The notes beneath the pieces were generated by a model. That model searched no databases, was not told the origin of the DNA, and saw only the letters and a program-made list of their open reading frames with translations. A stretch of 64,000 nucleotides of DNA from Hymenopus coronatus (Eukaryota > Arthropoda > Insecta > Mantodea > Hymenopodidae): positions 439,579,259-439,643,258 of the forward strand of contig CM060900.1 of NCBI GenBank assembly GCA_030762935.1. The letters run 5' to 3'. The translations under genes were made by a program, and so were the position numbers. The first letter of the stretch is position 1. Each line of letters opens with the position of its first letter. Shown in pieces: positions 23,065 to 33,530 of this stretch.

Positions 23065-24163
23065 CAAGGTAGGTTCCAAAAGTTTCTGGTCTGACTCTGA
23101 AAATGAGTGCGAAAATTATAATGCAATGGGAAGGAGCTAGCAACATCTGTCAGGATGCACAAACATAAATTTCAGCCCTCTACTAGCCAAAGTAGGACGT
23201 TGTGTAATGTGGTGCTAAAATGGATAAAAATGAGTATCAGACAGTGATAAAGTTCCTGACAAAAGAAGGCTTGCTCTAGCTGAAATGAAATGCTTGGATG
23301 GTGTATGTGGTGATGCTTCCCTTTCATATTCCACAGTGAAAGAATGGTCTAAACAGTTTCGTCTGGGCAGAGAGAATATCTCTGATGATCCACGTTTTGG
23401 TTAAGATGTTGCATTGTTGAAGTTGAAGTGCTGAGTGACAGGTAGCTGAAACTCAAGGAAATATCAGCAAGGTTGGGAATATATAAAACAACTGTTTTCT
23501 GGATCATTCATGATCATTTACACATGCAAAAGGTAAGTGCAAGATGGGTACCGAAACTTCTCTCTGCAGTTCAGAAGGAGCAGCACATGACTTGTTGGAC
23601 CAAGTTTTTGGAGCTTTATTGTGGTAACCAGACAATCATGGCAACAATCTGGTATTCTAGGGGAATTCTCCTCATTGATTTCAAAGAAAGGAGTACCACT
23701 GTGATTGCACAATATTATGCTTCACTTTTGCAGAAATTGCGCGACTTCAAACAAAAGAGGTGAGGAAAGTTGTTATATGGTGTTTTCTCCATGACAATGT
23801 GCCAGTGCACATGGCAGCAATTGCAAAGGCTGCAATAATGAAATGTGGCATCAAAGAGATTGACCACCCACCATAGAGTCCAGAACTGACTACCACATCT
23901 TCTCCAAGCTGAAGAAAGATCTTTGGGGAAGAAAATTTGATGATGACGATGACGACGACGATGACGAAGAAGTGAAAGCTGCTGTAATGGGACATTTTGC
24001 CGATAAAGAACCATTTTACTTTTTCAGAGGCATAGAATTGTTTAATCCACCAACGTGAAAAGTACACTGAAATAAAGGTAATTATGTTGAAAAATAACAT
24101 ATTTCTTTCATTTTTATACTGTTAAAAAAGTAGCCAGGTCGGAAACTTTTGGGACCTACCATG
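23065..24163 (+). mobile_element. mariner-type transposon, decayed
   Basis: The terminal inverted repeats begin CAAGGTAGGTTCCAAAAGTT and, from the other end, CATGGTAGGTCCCAAAAGTT, inside a TA duplication (23063-23064 and 24164-24165). Transposase pieces appear in order. The HTH region (MDKNEYQTVIKFLTKEG, GDASLSYSTVKEW) starts near 23220. SARWVPKLL lies near 23540, WYSRGILLIDF near 23650 and PFYFFRGIELF near 24010. The segment with the first catalytic Asp appears deleted between LELYCGNQT and IMATIWYSRG. Stops and frameshifts make the copy inactive. Confidence 0.85.
23933..23973. repeat. GAT/GAC/GAA triplet repeat inside the mariner
   Basis: A run of GAT, GAC and GAA codons (an Asp/Glu tract in the ancestral frame) lies where mariner transposases normally carry only a few acidic residues. 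It looks like secondary microsatellite expansion after the element died. Confidence 0.8.
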
Positions 24164-24165
24164 TA

Positions 24166-24626
24166 TCATTCATTTCCAAATTAATGCAGTCAACATTTAT
24201 TATGTATGCCAATATAAAGAATCAGCCGAACAGTGATGCAAACAGTGTAGCCAGTATCAGAAAATGTCTGTGACAGGAATTCTAAATACTTTTCTTTGTG
24301 TCAATAAAAAATGCAACAGTTAGCATTACAGTTGGCATTTTTGGACACTACAAAAAATAATGTCGTAGTTAAAATGGCACATCTTATACTTCTTCCAGAA
24401 CTAAAATGTCTGTTTTGGGCCTGAAAGAATACAAAGGGAAACAGTGCATCTGTAGTTTTATGTTTCTAGCAATTTTTTTCCTCTGCCCACATTCTCTCAT
24501 TGTTCTATAAGGGACAATGAAGAATTGATATGTATGGAGTAGTGTATTTCTTCCTTATGTATAGCTTCTAAATTTAATTTTTGAATGATGGGTAATATGA
24601 TTTAAATTTTAAACTTTTGCTTTCAG
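24166..24626. other. Intronic sequence before the fourth exon
   Basis: No element recognised. It ends in the acceptor CTTTTGCTTTCAG at 24626. Confidence 0.5.
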
Positions 24627-24939
24627 GGCTGTTACAAGTTTGCTGCAGGATATTGTATATTTCATAGCAGGACTTGAAAATGAACAAAACAAATCAGAAG
24701 CTCTGGACTTGGTTGTGATGAACCCCAATAGGGACAGACAAAAACTGTTGAGAGAGCAGTATATTCTAAAACAACTCTTCAAGATACTGCAGGCTCCATT
24801 CCTGGAATCTGTAGAGGGAGAGGGACCCTTTCTTAGAATTGAGGAATTAAATGATCCTCGACATGCTCCGTATAAATATATGTTCCGGTTGTGTTACCGA
24901 ATACTGCGCTTGAGTCAACAGGACTACCGCAAAAACCAG
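24627..24939 (+). CDS. Itpr: IP3 receptor exon with IP3-contact residues
   Basis: One base completes Arg, then 104 codons follow. They form much of the alpha-helical half of the IP3-binding core: [81 protein letters not shown]. The residues matching mouse type-1 Arg504, Lys508 and Arg511 (in NRDRQKLLR) and Tyr567, Arg568 and Lys569 (in DYRK) are all present, so the ligand pocket should be functional. These contacts come from the known receptor structure; the match here is by eye. The exon ends in phase 0 at CAG|GTATGA, and the next codon is GAA at 30549. Confidence 0.98.
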
Positions 24940-25189
24940 GTATGATTACCATAGGAAACAGTGGTTTAAAGTTTTTATTATTTCTTAAGATTAAAATGTT
25001 TCAGCAGTGAAGAAAATATTGAACTAATAAATTCTTTGTATGTTGTGAATTGAATTTTATACAATATGAATTATATACATATTTTTTTGCTGCCCTTTTA
25101 ACTTGGGACCCTTTTCATTTGTCCTAGGACAGCCTCTTACAATTTATAATATCCATTTACATTATATACTTTAGGATTTTAGATGTGTG

Positions 25190-26620
25190 TATTCTTATTG
25201 TTTATATCTACCTTTATATTTGCTTCCCTTACCTTAGTTACCACTTTTTTTCCCTTTCTTTTCACCTTTCCTTTTTGTGTTTCCACTTACCATTTCTGTA
25301 CTACCCTTCAGTTTTTAACTTTTTAAAATCCCCAGTTTACCTCTTCCTTTTACCCTCACTTTCCTCCTATTCATACCTTTCTATCTTTTGCTCTGCCAGG
25401 TTACATTTCCTGTTGCACCTGGTTCTGCTCTACAGTCCTTGTTCTCATAAATAACACTACCTTTCTCCCTGTTTGTGCACCATTGACCTGACATTTTGTG
25501 TCCTTCATCTGTTTCCTCCTCCTCACTCTCCTTTCTTTCTACCTGACTCTCCATCATATTTCTTGTCTCTATATCCACCCATTTATTAAATTTATTTCAT
25601 CTTCCTTTATTGCCTTTTTTTATGTTCAGTACTGCTCCCCTTCCCCTATTGACCACTTTTCCACTTTTATTCGCTCTCGTTTTTTCTAATCTCCTTTTCC
25701 TCTGACTCTGTGTCCCCTCCTTTATTTGTTGTTTATGCGGTATTCTGCATTGCTTCCCCTTCTTTTCTCCTTCCTTCCCCTGTCCCCCCACCTACCGGAT
25801 CTGACACCTGCTTTGGTTGCCAATGCCTCTTCATGGAATTTTCTGTAAATGTTGTTTTTTACTTTTCTTGTTCATTGGTTGCTATACTGTCATTCTAGGT
25901 TGTCTTTTTTCCTCAGATGTCCCTTCTTCCAGTTTTCCATCAATCCATAGTTTCCCATTTCTAATGTATGCTGTGTTTTTCCATTGTGTGCCAATCTTCT
26001 GTGCTCTATTAATACTTTTCACAAATTCCTTTGCTCGTATGTTAAGTCTTTGTTGATGTGTAAATCTATACCTTTCAGCTTTTTTATCTGTCTTAACACA
26101 TCATATTTTAACAAATTCCTTTGCTTGTATGTTAAGTCTTTGTCGATGTGTAAATCTGTACATTTCAGCTTTTTTACTGCTTAAACACATATACTATCTG
26201 TGTGGTTATTCAGCATATAAATATATTCCTTTTCTTTCTTTCTTCTCTGAATCTAAATTTTTCACAAATTTCATAATTCCTATTCTTCCTAGAAGTTCTT
26301 GCACCTCCTGTCTTGCACATCTGACCATTTTTTCTTCAATCCTGGTAATTACAAGATTGTATTTCCTGCTCTTATCTTCCAGATTTTGTGCTCTTCTTCT
26401 GATGTTTAGTATATCCTCCTTGATTTCTTCCAATTTTCTACTCACTTCTCTTTTTCTGTTCTTTTCCTTTGTTCCATTACTACTTCTAACTTTCTCAGTT
26501 CTCTCCTTGCCATGTTCATTGGATGCTTCATTGCATGTCTCTTATTTCATTTTTCCTCTCACCCATGGAGCTGCCTCACCACATGTCTATTCCCTTCCAC
26601 TGCTTGATTAATAGTCTTCT
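25190..26620 (-). mobile_element. LINE ORF1-like relic (minus strand)
   Basis: The minus strand is purine-rich and reads as charged, coiled-coil-like protein. The clearest part is 26206-26445: LEEIKEDILNIRRRAQNLED, then SRKYNLVITRIEEK, resembling the coiled coil and RRNNLVI-type block of non-LTR retrotransposon first ORFs. Further highly charged frames lie at 25381-25578 and 25597-25791. No RT is attached. It may belong to the same LINE family as 28891-30150, but that is inference. Confidence 0.45.
26017..26195. repeat. Tandem duplication, 90-bp period, two copies
   Basis: ACAAATTCCTTTGCT.GTATG begins at 26021 and again at 26111, followed each time by TTAAGTCTTTGT.GATGTG and TTTCAGCTTTTTTA. 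This is a local duplication inside the LINE-like relic. Confidence 0.9.
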
Positions 26621-26639
26621 ATGTGCTTGGTGATTATAT

Positions 26640-27816
26640 ATAGTGAAATAAAAAATGTATAAGATGAAAATGTCATACCCATATCTATTGGTTAATCAGC
26701 ATGCATCAGAGAGGTTTCTTGTATCTTAGCCAGCCAGTGGTGAAGCGCAAGACTTCAGTATGAGTTGAACTCTTGCAAATATATATAAATTGTATTAAAT
26801 AACATTTCAAATCATATATCATATCATATAATTCTTTCTGAGTTCTATTTTAATTTGTTATGTATTGTAATTATGTTAATATTTAATTTACTGTAATGTT
26901 CATATTTAACTCAATTGTAATATATATTTAATTATTGGCATATTCTGTATCAAAGTGTTATGTACAAATTGATTTTAAAGGATTAATAAATTTAAATTTA
27001 ATTTAATTGAAAATAGTACATGTTTGTTGATGCACTTTGGTGCTTATTAAGCAAAATGGTCCTATTCAGGTACTTGTATTCATTCCCCAAAAAATATTTG
27101 TTTATGATTCATATGTCCTTTTAGAATCTGCAAGTACCATTCCGCTGATTTAACCCACAGCAAGTTTTATTTCTTGGGAGTGATTAAAAAGAGAAAGTGT
27201 ACAAAAAATCACACATTTGAAATTACTGCATTTCTCAGAGGGAACTGCAGTATTAATGGCCAATTTTCTGATCAAGATTCAGAAGTGCTTGAACAAGAAA
27301 GGCAGGCAATGGATATCTTTATTTTTAAGTGTTTACTTATGCAACAAACCATATTGTATTTACTGCAGATATGCTGTCACCTACCCAGCATATTAGCTGA
27401 CTGGTCAAGAGCCAAGAAACCAGTTTTGCTCTCTGCTGATCACCCAATACAAGATAAGTCAGTTGATAACTAGAACCATGTTTTTGGTATCTTGCAGTTT
27501 CCTATGGTTTACATAATTTCCCAGTATTGCATTGCATCCAAGTATCCAATAGCAAGATTTCATTGCAAATACGCATTTTGAGGTTCCCTAAACATAAAAA
27601 AAATATATCAGGGGGAGGGAGAGGGAAAGAAAGAGTACCTGAGCCTTATGCATTAGCCATATGAAAAATAACATTGAATTTTCTGTGAACTGAAAGGTTA
27701 TCTTTGTACAGTATGAATTTTATGTGCTATCTTATAACTACCAGATTATAGGGGATATACAAAAACCTTCTAAACATAAAACTATAGTATAATTTGGAGT
27801 TATCACGGCAATGATT
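26640..27816. other. Intronic sequence, nothing recognised
   Basis: AT-rich. The open frame at 27174-27473 has no recognisable similarity and is probably chance. Confidence 0.45.
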
Positions 27817-27931
27817 ATTGATTAGAGCTTCTTGGGGACTTCCTGAAGAAGGCCATATAGTTATAGTGGCTGAAAGCTCAAGCAATTTTATCAATTTCGC
27901 ATGGTTGGCAACCCGAGAAGCTCTAATCAAT
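27817..27931 (+). repeat. Hairpin-bounded Penelope-like terminal fragment
   Basis: A perfect 16-bp inverted repeat (ATTGATTAGAGCTTCT at 27817-27832 and its complement at 27916-27931) encloses CTGAAGA, a short hairpin and GAAAGCTC. The CTGAAGA..GGCC..GGC.GAAAGCTC arrangement resembles sequences at the ends of Penelope-like elements, and it also mimics a hammerhead ribozyme core (see findings). No protein is encoded. Confidence 0.4.
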
Positions 27932-27974
27932 AAAAATGTAGATTTGGTCACAACATACAAGTTGTCTTTCTTTA

Positions 27975-28028
27975 TGTGTGGGTGGGTGCGTGCGTGCGTG
28001 CATGCGTGCATGCGTGCATGCGTGTGCA
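27975..28028. repeat. (TGCG/TGCA)n microsatellite
   Basis: GTGGGTGGGTGCGTGCGTGCG followed by alternating CATG/CGTG units. Simple repeat. Confidence 0.9.
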
Positions 28029-28115
28029 TACTTCCAAGATATTTGTTGTTATTGATTTCAATTTTCAGATACTTCATCCTTTTTGAAGTTCTAAAGACAC
28101 CATATAGTATAAAAG

Positions 28116-28211
28116 GTGGCCGCACCGTGGCCAAGTGGTCAGACCATTCACCTCTCACCTAAACAGCCCGGGTTTGATCTCAAGCGACCGCATGTGAGAT
28201 TTGTGGTGGAC

Positions 28212-28258
<47 letters not shown>
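28116..28258 (+). mobile_element. Short SINE (family C) with 46-A tail
   Basis: The tRNA-like head GTGGCCGCACCGTGGCC..GTGGTCAGACC with B box GGTTTGATCTC corresponds, in plus orientation, to the head of the copies at 22088 and 53714. The body stops after GTGGTGGACC, and 46 A residues follow at once (28213-28258). It is flanked by exact 11-bp duplications TAGTATAAAAG (28105-28115, 28259-28269). The long pure tail and exact flanks suggest a recent insertion. Confidence 0.92.
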
Positions 28259-28260
<2 letters not shown>

Positions 28261-28269
28261 GTATAAAAG

Positions 28270-28878
28270 TTTTCTTGGTATAAAGTTGAAGGGGGGGGGG
28301 GGATATATATATATTAATCTAACTTTCATGCTTGATTTGTAACCACTGGCTTTCATTATACAGCTCTAACCACTGACTTTCATTATTATACAGGCTGTCC
28401 CAGAATTCAATGCATAAATTGGCAAGGTTGTCGAGGAGTCCAAGATAAATAATTTGTGATAGGGAGCCTAAAGACGGTGGGTTCTAAATTGTGAAATGTT
28501 TTGTTCTTTGTTTATATTATATACCACATTCCAAGTAATATAGTGAGATCTTAAATTTTATTGAGATAAATCTGAAGCTCCAGTTTTATTTATTTTGAAT
28601 AATTCATAAATAAAATAATAAAAATCAAATAGTAAATCCATAAAATGCATTTACATAATTAAAATTAAAAGATCTACAGTAATGAATGAACTGGTTTGGC
28701 ATTTTAATTTCTGATAAGTCAAACAGAGCTGGGAAGTTCTGGCATTTTATTCGTGAAGTATTACCAACTGATAAAGATAAAATGTAATGCAGTTAATAAT
28801 TGAGTATCATTTGAATACTTCATATACCTTTACAGGTTATGGAATACATACAACTAACTGTAATTTAGTGCAATCGCT
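28270..28878. other. Intronic sequence
   Basis: Contains a G12 run and short (TA)n near 28291-28314 and a locally duplicated CTTTCATTAT.AC motif near 28350-28392. No gene or element identified. Confidence 0.5.
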
Positions 28879-28890
28879 ATGTACTAATTA

Positions 28891-30119
28891 TCCTTGCAAA
28901 CATTAAATAATTACTGTAAAGAGTGGAGTTTAAAAGTGAACCAGGACAAGACGCAGATTGTAGTGTTCAAAAAAGGGGGAAAATTGAGCAAATATGAAAA
29001 ATGGAAGAATGAGAATGAAAAGGAGTACAGGGTAGTGAGAGAATGTATTTATCTAGGAGTTAAAATTGATAGTGGTGGCAATTGGGAAAAGCAAAAGAAA
29101 TTTGCATTGGCAAAAGGAAAAGGAGCTTTATCAGCTATTAGAAGTTGCAAATACAAAGCACCTAATATAAATATTAGATGGTTAGAAAAAGTGTACAATA
29201 TGGTGGTTGAGGCAAAAATGCTATATGGGATAGAAGTATGGGGATTAGAAGGAGGATGGGAAGGCATAGATGAGGTGCATAGGAAATTTTGCAAAGAAAT
29301 ACTGGGGTTACCAAATGCAACTGTTAGGCAGGTAGCACAAATAGAGCTGGGTAGAGTGGCAAGTAAGGGAAAGATTATGGAAAGGGCATTGAAATTTTGG
29401 CATAGGATATTGAAATTGGAAGAAAGGAATTTGTTAAAACAGTGTTTAGTATATCAAGAGAAAAGTTTAAAGAACAAGGGATGGGTAGACTGTCTTCGAA
29501 ATAACCTGGAAAGTAGTGGGTTAGGGGAAATGTGGAGAAGAAGAGAAAATAATGTGAATAACTTCTGGAAGTTGGCAAGGAAAAGATTTGAGGATATAGA
29601 AATACAAAAAATATTTAGTGAAATAACTGAAAAGAGATCTTTAGTTTTCTATATACCAATGAAAGTCTCATGGGGAAGGGAAAAGTACATTGATGTGACA
29701 AATAAAGAGGAGCGAGAAGGTATTGCATGGCTGAAAGCAGGAGTATGGAGATTAAAAGGTTTAAGGAAAGGTATTCCACAAAATCAATGTCCTATATGTG
29801 GCGGAAATGAAGATATAGAACACATTTTATTTAAATGTAAAGGAACTGAAATTTGGAGAAAAAAGTATATTAATAAGAAATGGTTTAAAATAAATAGAAA
29901 TGTAGCAGTAGTTGAAATGTTTCAAAAAGATAGTAAGAAGATTGGACAATTCTTATGCAAAGTGAAAAATAAATGGATATGGACAGTAAATAGACAAAAT
30001 GGTGTGATAAACTAGAATTAATAAACTATTGTAAAATATGAGTATGACCGGTAAAGAGCCAGGGCTGAACACCGGTCATATTCACCTGTATAAAGCTTAG
30101 CATAAATAAATAAATAAAT

Positions 30120-30150
<31 letters not shown>
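28891..30150 (+). mobile_element. 5'-truncated LINE with target-site duplication
   Basis: It is flanked by the exact 12-mer ATGTACTAATTA at 28879-28890 and 30151-30162. The right end is an (AATA)n-type tail (about 30104-30144) rather than pure poly(A). The insertion starts inside the reverse transcriptase region, typical of incomplete target-primed reverse transcription. It carries an intact 373-codon frame, so it is fairly young. Confidence 0.92.
28894..30015 (+). CDS. LINE RT C-terminal region with zinc knuckle (partial)
   Basis: 373 codons open from just inside the insertion. The N-terminus (NNYCKEWSLKVNQDKTQIVVFKK.., then YLGVKID) is the end of the RT palm and the thumb of a non-LTR reverse transcriptase. 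A helical region with YGIEVWGLE and FWHRILKLE follows. The C-terminus carries a Cys/His cluster, CPICGGNEDIEHILFKC, of the kind found after LINE RTs. The endonuclease and catalytic FADD box are lost by 5' truncation, so the protein would be inactive. The first ATG is a by-product of truncation. The clade is uncertain. Confidence 0.85.
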   Translation: MQTLNNYCKEWSLKVNQDKTQIVVFKKGGKLSKYEKWKNENEKEYRVVRECIYLGVKIDSGGNWEKQKKFALAKGKGALSAIRSCKYKAPNINIRWLEKVYNMVVEAKMLYGIEVWGLEGGWEGIDEVHRKFCKEILGLPNATVRQVAQIELGRVASKGKIMERALKFWHRILKLEERNLLKQCLVYQEKSLKNKGWVDCLRNNLESSGLGEMWRRRENNVNNFWKLARKRFEDIEIQKIFSEITEKRSLVFYIPMKVSWGREKYIDVTNKEEREGIAWLKAGVWRLKGLRKGIPQNQCPICGGNEDIEHILFKCKGTEIWRKKYINKKWFKINRNVAVVEMFQKDSKKIGQFLCKVKNKWIWTVNRQNGVIN

Positions 30151-30151
<1 letters not shown>

Positions 30152-30536
30152 TGTACTAATTAAGTGTGACTTATTGTAAAATACAGTTGATCACACTGAG
30201 AAAAGTAGAAGCAAATGTCGATTGAAGTGATAAAAGTAAAACAATAAAATTAAAGCTGTAAAAACTAGCTTGAGGGATAAATTTGAGTGGTTCAAATTCA
30301 AAGATTTTCATTCTGGATGGATCATTTACATAACCAATATAATTTTTTCCCTCTATTATATAAGAAGAGTACCAACAGTGTACAACACTGCTGCTTTTGA
30401 TTAAATAGTTGTTGCAACTGATCAAGGGCTAACCTTAAAATTGGCATCTGTGAATTTATTTTAGTTTTAAACTTTGTAGTTATATTGCCTGTGCCTGTTT
30501 AAACACTGAGAATTAAACCAATCTCTAATGAGTTAA

Positions 30537-30851
<315 letters not shown>

Positions 30852-30963
30852 TGAGTATTTAATTGTAAAAGTTTTAAAACTTATTTATTATTAACTTCTG
30901 AAAGGAACTTAAAATACTGAAACAAACATGAATCAAAATTTAGAATTAAGTTGTCTAACACTT

Positions 30964-31234
30964 CTAGGTTTCACTTACCACATTTAATGCAGGAATGTTT
31001 TCATAGCTCATTGCTCATATTGTCAGCTGCTGTCGACATTTGAATATCCAGGTTTCTCATTAACTGGCACTGTGCCCCTGGTGGTGATTCTACTCCAAAA
31101 TGCTGAAGCCTCCACCATTAGGGAACAGTGCCAGTTAATGAGAGTGCTGGATATGCCAACCAGTGACAGCAGCTGATGTTGCGGCAACAGCTCATGAAAA
31201 CATTCCTGAATTAAATGCTGTGAGTGAAACCTAG
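30964..31234. mobile_element. 271-bp foldback (palindromic) MITE
   Basis: The left half (CTAGGTTTCACTTACC...GCAGGAATGTTTTCAT...CTCATTAACTGGCACTG) and right half (complement, ending GTGAAACCTAG at 31234) pair along about 120 bp each, with a loop near 31085-31105. No coding capacity. TA inside the CTAG ends may be the target. Family unknown. It lies 113 nt after the donor of the exon at 30549-30850. Confidence 0.88.
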
Positions 31235-31577
31235 CCATATTAGTCCACTCAAACTTAAATTTGTATTTATTTATTATTGTTTGTAGTTCCAGACAAAAAG
31301 TAATATTTATTTTTGTAATAATCTCATAATAGGTTATTTCATATCAACTTTTTTAGTGTTTTAGACTAATACTATCTCCCATTAACAATGTATTAATTTA
31401 GTCATTTATCAAAGTCATTAGCAATTACTCATCAGTTTGAAAAGCTTATTCAACCAGCCAATTAAGAGTAATTGTATTATAGTATAAAATGCTGTTTGTT
31501 AATGTGTATTTAGGTTATTATACTAAAGTACATGATGTAATAATTGTTTGCTGTAGTGAAAGTCTTCCGATTAAGTA

Positions 31578-31960
31578 TGAGGGTGGATCAAATACAAGCC
31601 AGAATTTTCCAATAGTGGCTCTTTGAAGAACAGTTTGTGACATTGTGTGGGCAGTTGTGGGATTCTCTGTTGGTCACAGATAACAAGGCACCTCTCTCAT
31701 CAACAGCACAAGGAGTGAGTAGAAGACACACATGTCCATTGAACAATGAACTTCACAAAGTTTCTAACCAAGGATGACTGTGAGCCACCCAAAGTTTGAA
31801 GAAGATTGCTCTGTAAGTTCTGGATGAAAACTGTTTTGAAGTTTCAACTGTATGAACAGTACTAAAAAGTTTTCTGTAGGATGGGAAGCTGTGTAACATG
31901 AGCCCCACTGACAGCCATGGACAAGCATTACTTGAGAGAATAGCCATTGGAATTCAAAGT
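31578..31960 (+). mobile_element. mariner-like N-terminal relic
   Basis: After a TA there is TGAGGGTGGATCAAATACAAG, resembling the TIR of some mariners. Frame-shifted transposase N-terminal wording follows (FTKFLTKDDCEPPK near 31750; then a block resembling the HTH linker V-x-H-E-P-H..TSIT near 31880-31950). No catalytic part follows. Old and truncated. Confidence 0.4.
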
Positions 31961-32130
31961 TGACCATTAGAATTAGACATGTGGAGCAAGGTATACTTAC
32001 TAAAACACATAATGAAACTGTGAATTTTGAAATTCTTGCTGAAGACAACCCATTATACAAGTTCATCAACTGTTGACAAGAGGGATTCAATGAGTTCACA
32101 GATCTCGGTAAAAGTCTTTTGACATTCATA

Positions 32131-32190
32131 ATCTTCTAATGATGTGGGCAGCATCACCTATGAAACATACCTAGGTATATATTGTTAGTG
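32131..32190 (+). mobile_element. Penelope-like terminal fragment
   Basis: TAATGATGTGGGCAGCATC..CTATGAAACATACCTAGGTAT parallels the block at 3416-3465 (TGATGATGTGGGAAACAGCC..TGAAACTTGTTCTAGGTA). The two probably descend from the same retroelement end. Confidence 0.35.
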
Positions 32191-32649
32191 AAAAAATTCA
32201 AGTGTTTATTTGACTTGTATTGTAATATTTTCCTGCGGTTTCTCAAATATTCAGTAAACAGAAATGTAAAAACTTTGTACAATTTTGGTAACCATATATA
32301 AAAAAAGAAGATACACATGACAGCAGGGGACTGTGATATATTTCAAAGTGGGTTTACTTAGTAGTAAATATTGATAATAAAGAAAGAATGGTTGTGTGTC
32401 ACTCAATATCTAACATTTTACTAAAGGTAGCATGCACCATGTTGGAGTAAATTACTTTGGAATTTTTACTAAAGAAGTTCATACTACTGAAGTACATTAC
32501 CACAGGAACAGTTTACTCTGGAAGTAACATTGGAGAACTCGCCTACAATTCACTCTCAGAATTTTGCTCTGTTTGCAAGATTAACACGGAGCAAACATGG
32601 ATAAGGTTATGCATTATAGAGAAAGGGAGGTAACCATAAGCATGAGATA

Positions 32650-33530
32650 AATGATTGTTGGCAGAGATAAGGAAAATTCATTTAAAATATAGAGTGCAAA
32701 GAAAATATGATTTAAATGGATTTACAGCAAAACACCTAACAAATGTAATGGACAAGTTCAATGCTTCAAGTGACTTGAAATGCATTAAGAGCATTGAAAA
32801 GAATGAGTCAGTTTTTATAACACAAATATCATTTGATTGAATGTATGATAATACTTTGTATATACACATTGAGGGCAATGGTAAAATATGCAGCTTTTTA
32901 AATATTGGTCTATAGCTACTTGTTTGCTTCCCTGCTATAAACCTGAGTATATGTTTTTGTAGCTTGAAGATTTTGTTGCTCTTTGTTGAGTTACCCCAAA
33001 ACATGAGCCCATATGTTAGGGATGTGTGAAAATGAGAATAATAAAGATACTAAGTACTTATTTTCTCTACTACTGTTCTGATAGCAAAGCAGATTTTGCT
33101 CAGTTTTTGTGTTAAGTAGTCAGTGTGTGAATTCTATTTTAAATACTCATCTACATGAATTTATAGAAACTTTGCTAAGGGTGAGCAGATGAAAGACTTG
33201 TTCTCGAGCTGTACTGTGTAATTATCTAAATTCTTATTATTGGAATGGTGAAACATCATTGCTGTTTTATCTTCATTTGCTATAAGCTTATTATGTTCAA
33301 ACCACCCTAAGAGATGGTTAAATGACTTAGTAACATTGTAATGCAGGCTATTTGCACTTTTACCTTTAATAAACAGACTTAGTGTAATCAGCATATAGTA
33401 TTGCACTGGCATTATGTAATTCGTTTGCTAGATATGGATATATACTGAGAACAGAATTGGCCCCAGGATAGAACCTTGTGGCATCCCCAATTTTACAGTC
33501 TTTTCCTTGGAATAGTTGTGATGTATTGGC
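32650..33530 (-). mobile_element. LINE RT fragment (Jockey/CR1-like), minus
   Basis: Minus-strand pieces in order: MPQGSILGPILFSVYI (RT motif, near 33490-33440); SLFIKGKSANSLHYN..FNHLLGWFEHNKLIANEDKT (33161-33412); and FWGNSTKSNKIFKLQKHILRFI..CRP-like (32678-33004). This order is the palm-to-thumb end of Jockey/CR1-type RTs. Frameshifts are present. The FADD box falls in a broken stretch. Confidence 0.8.
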
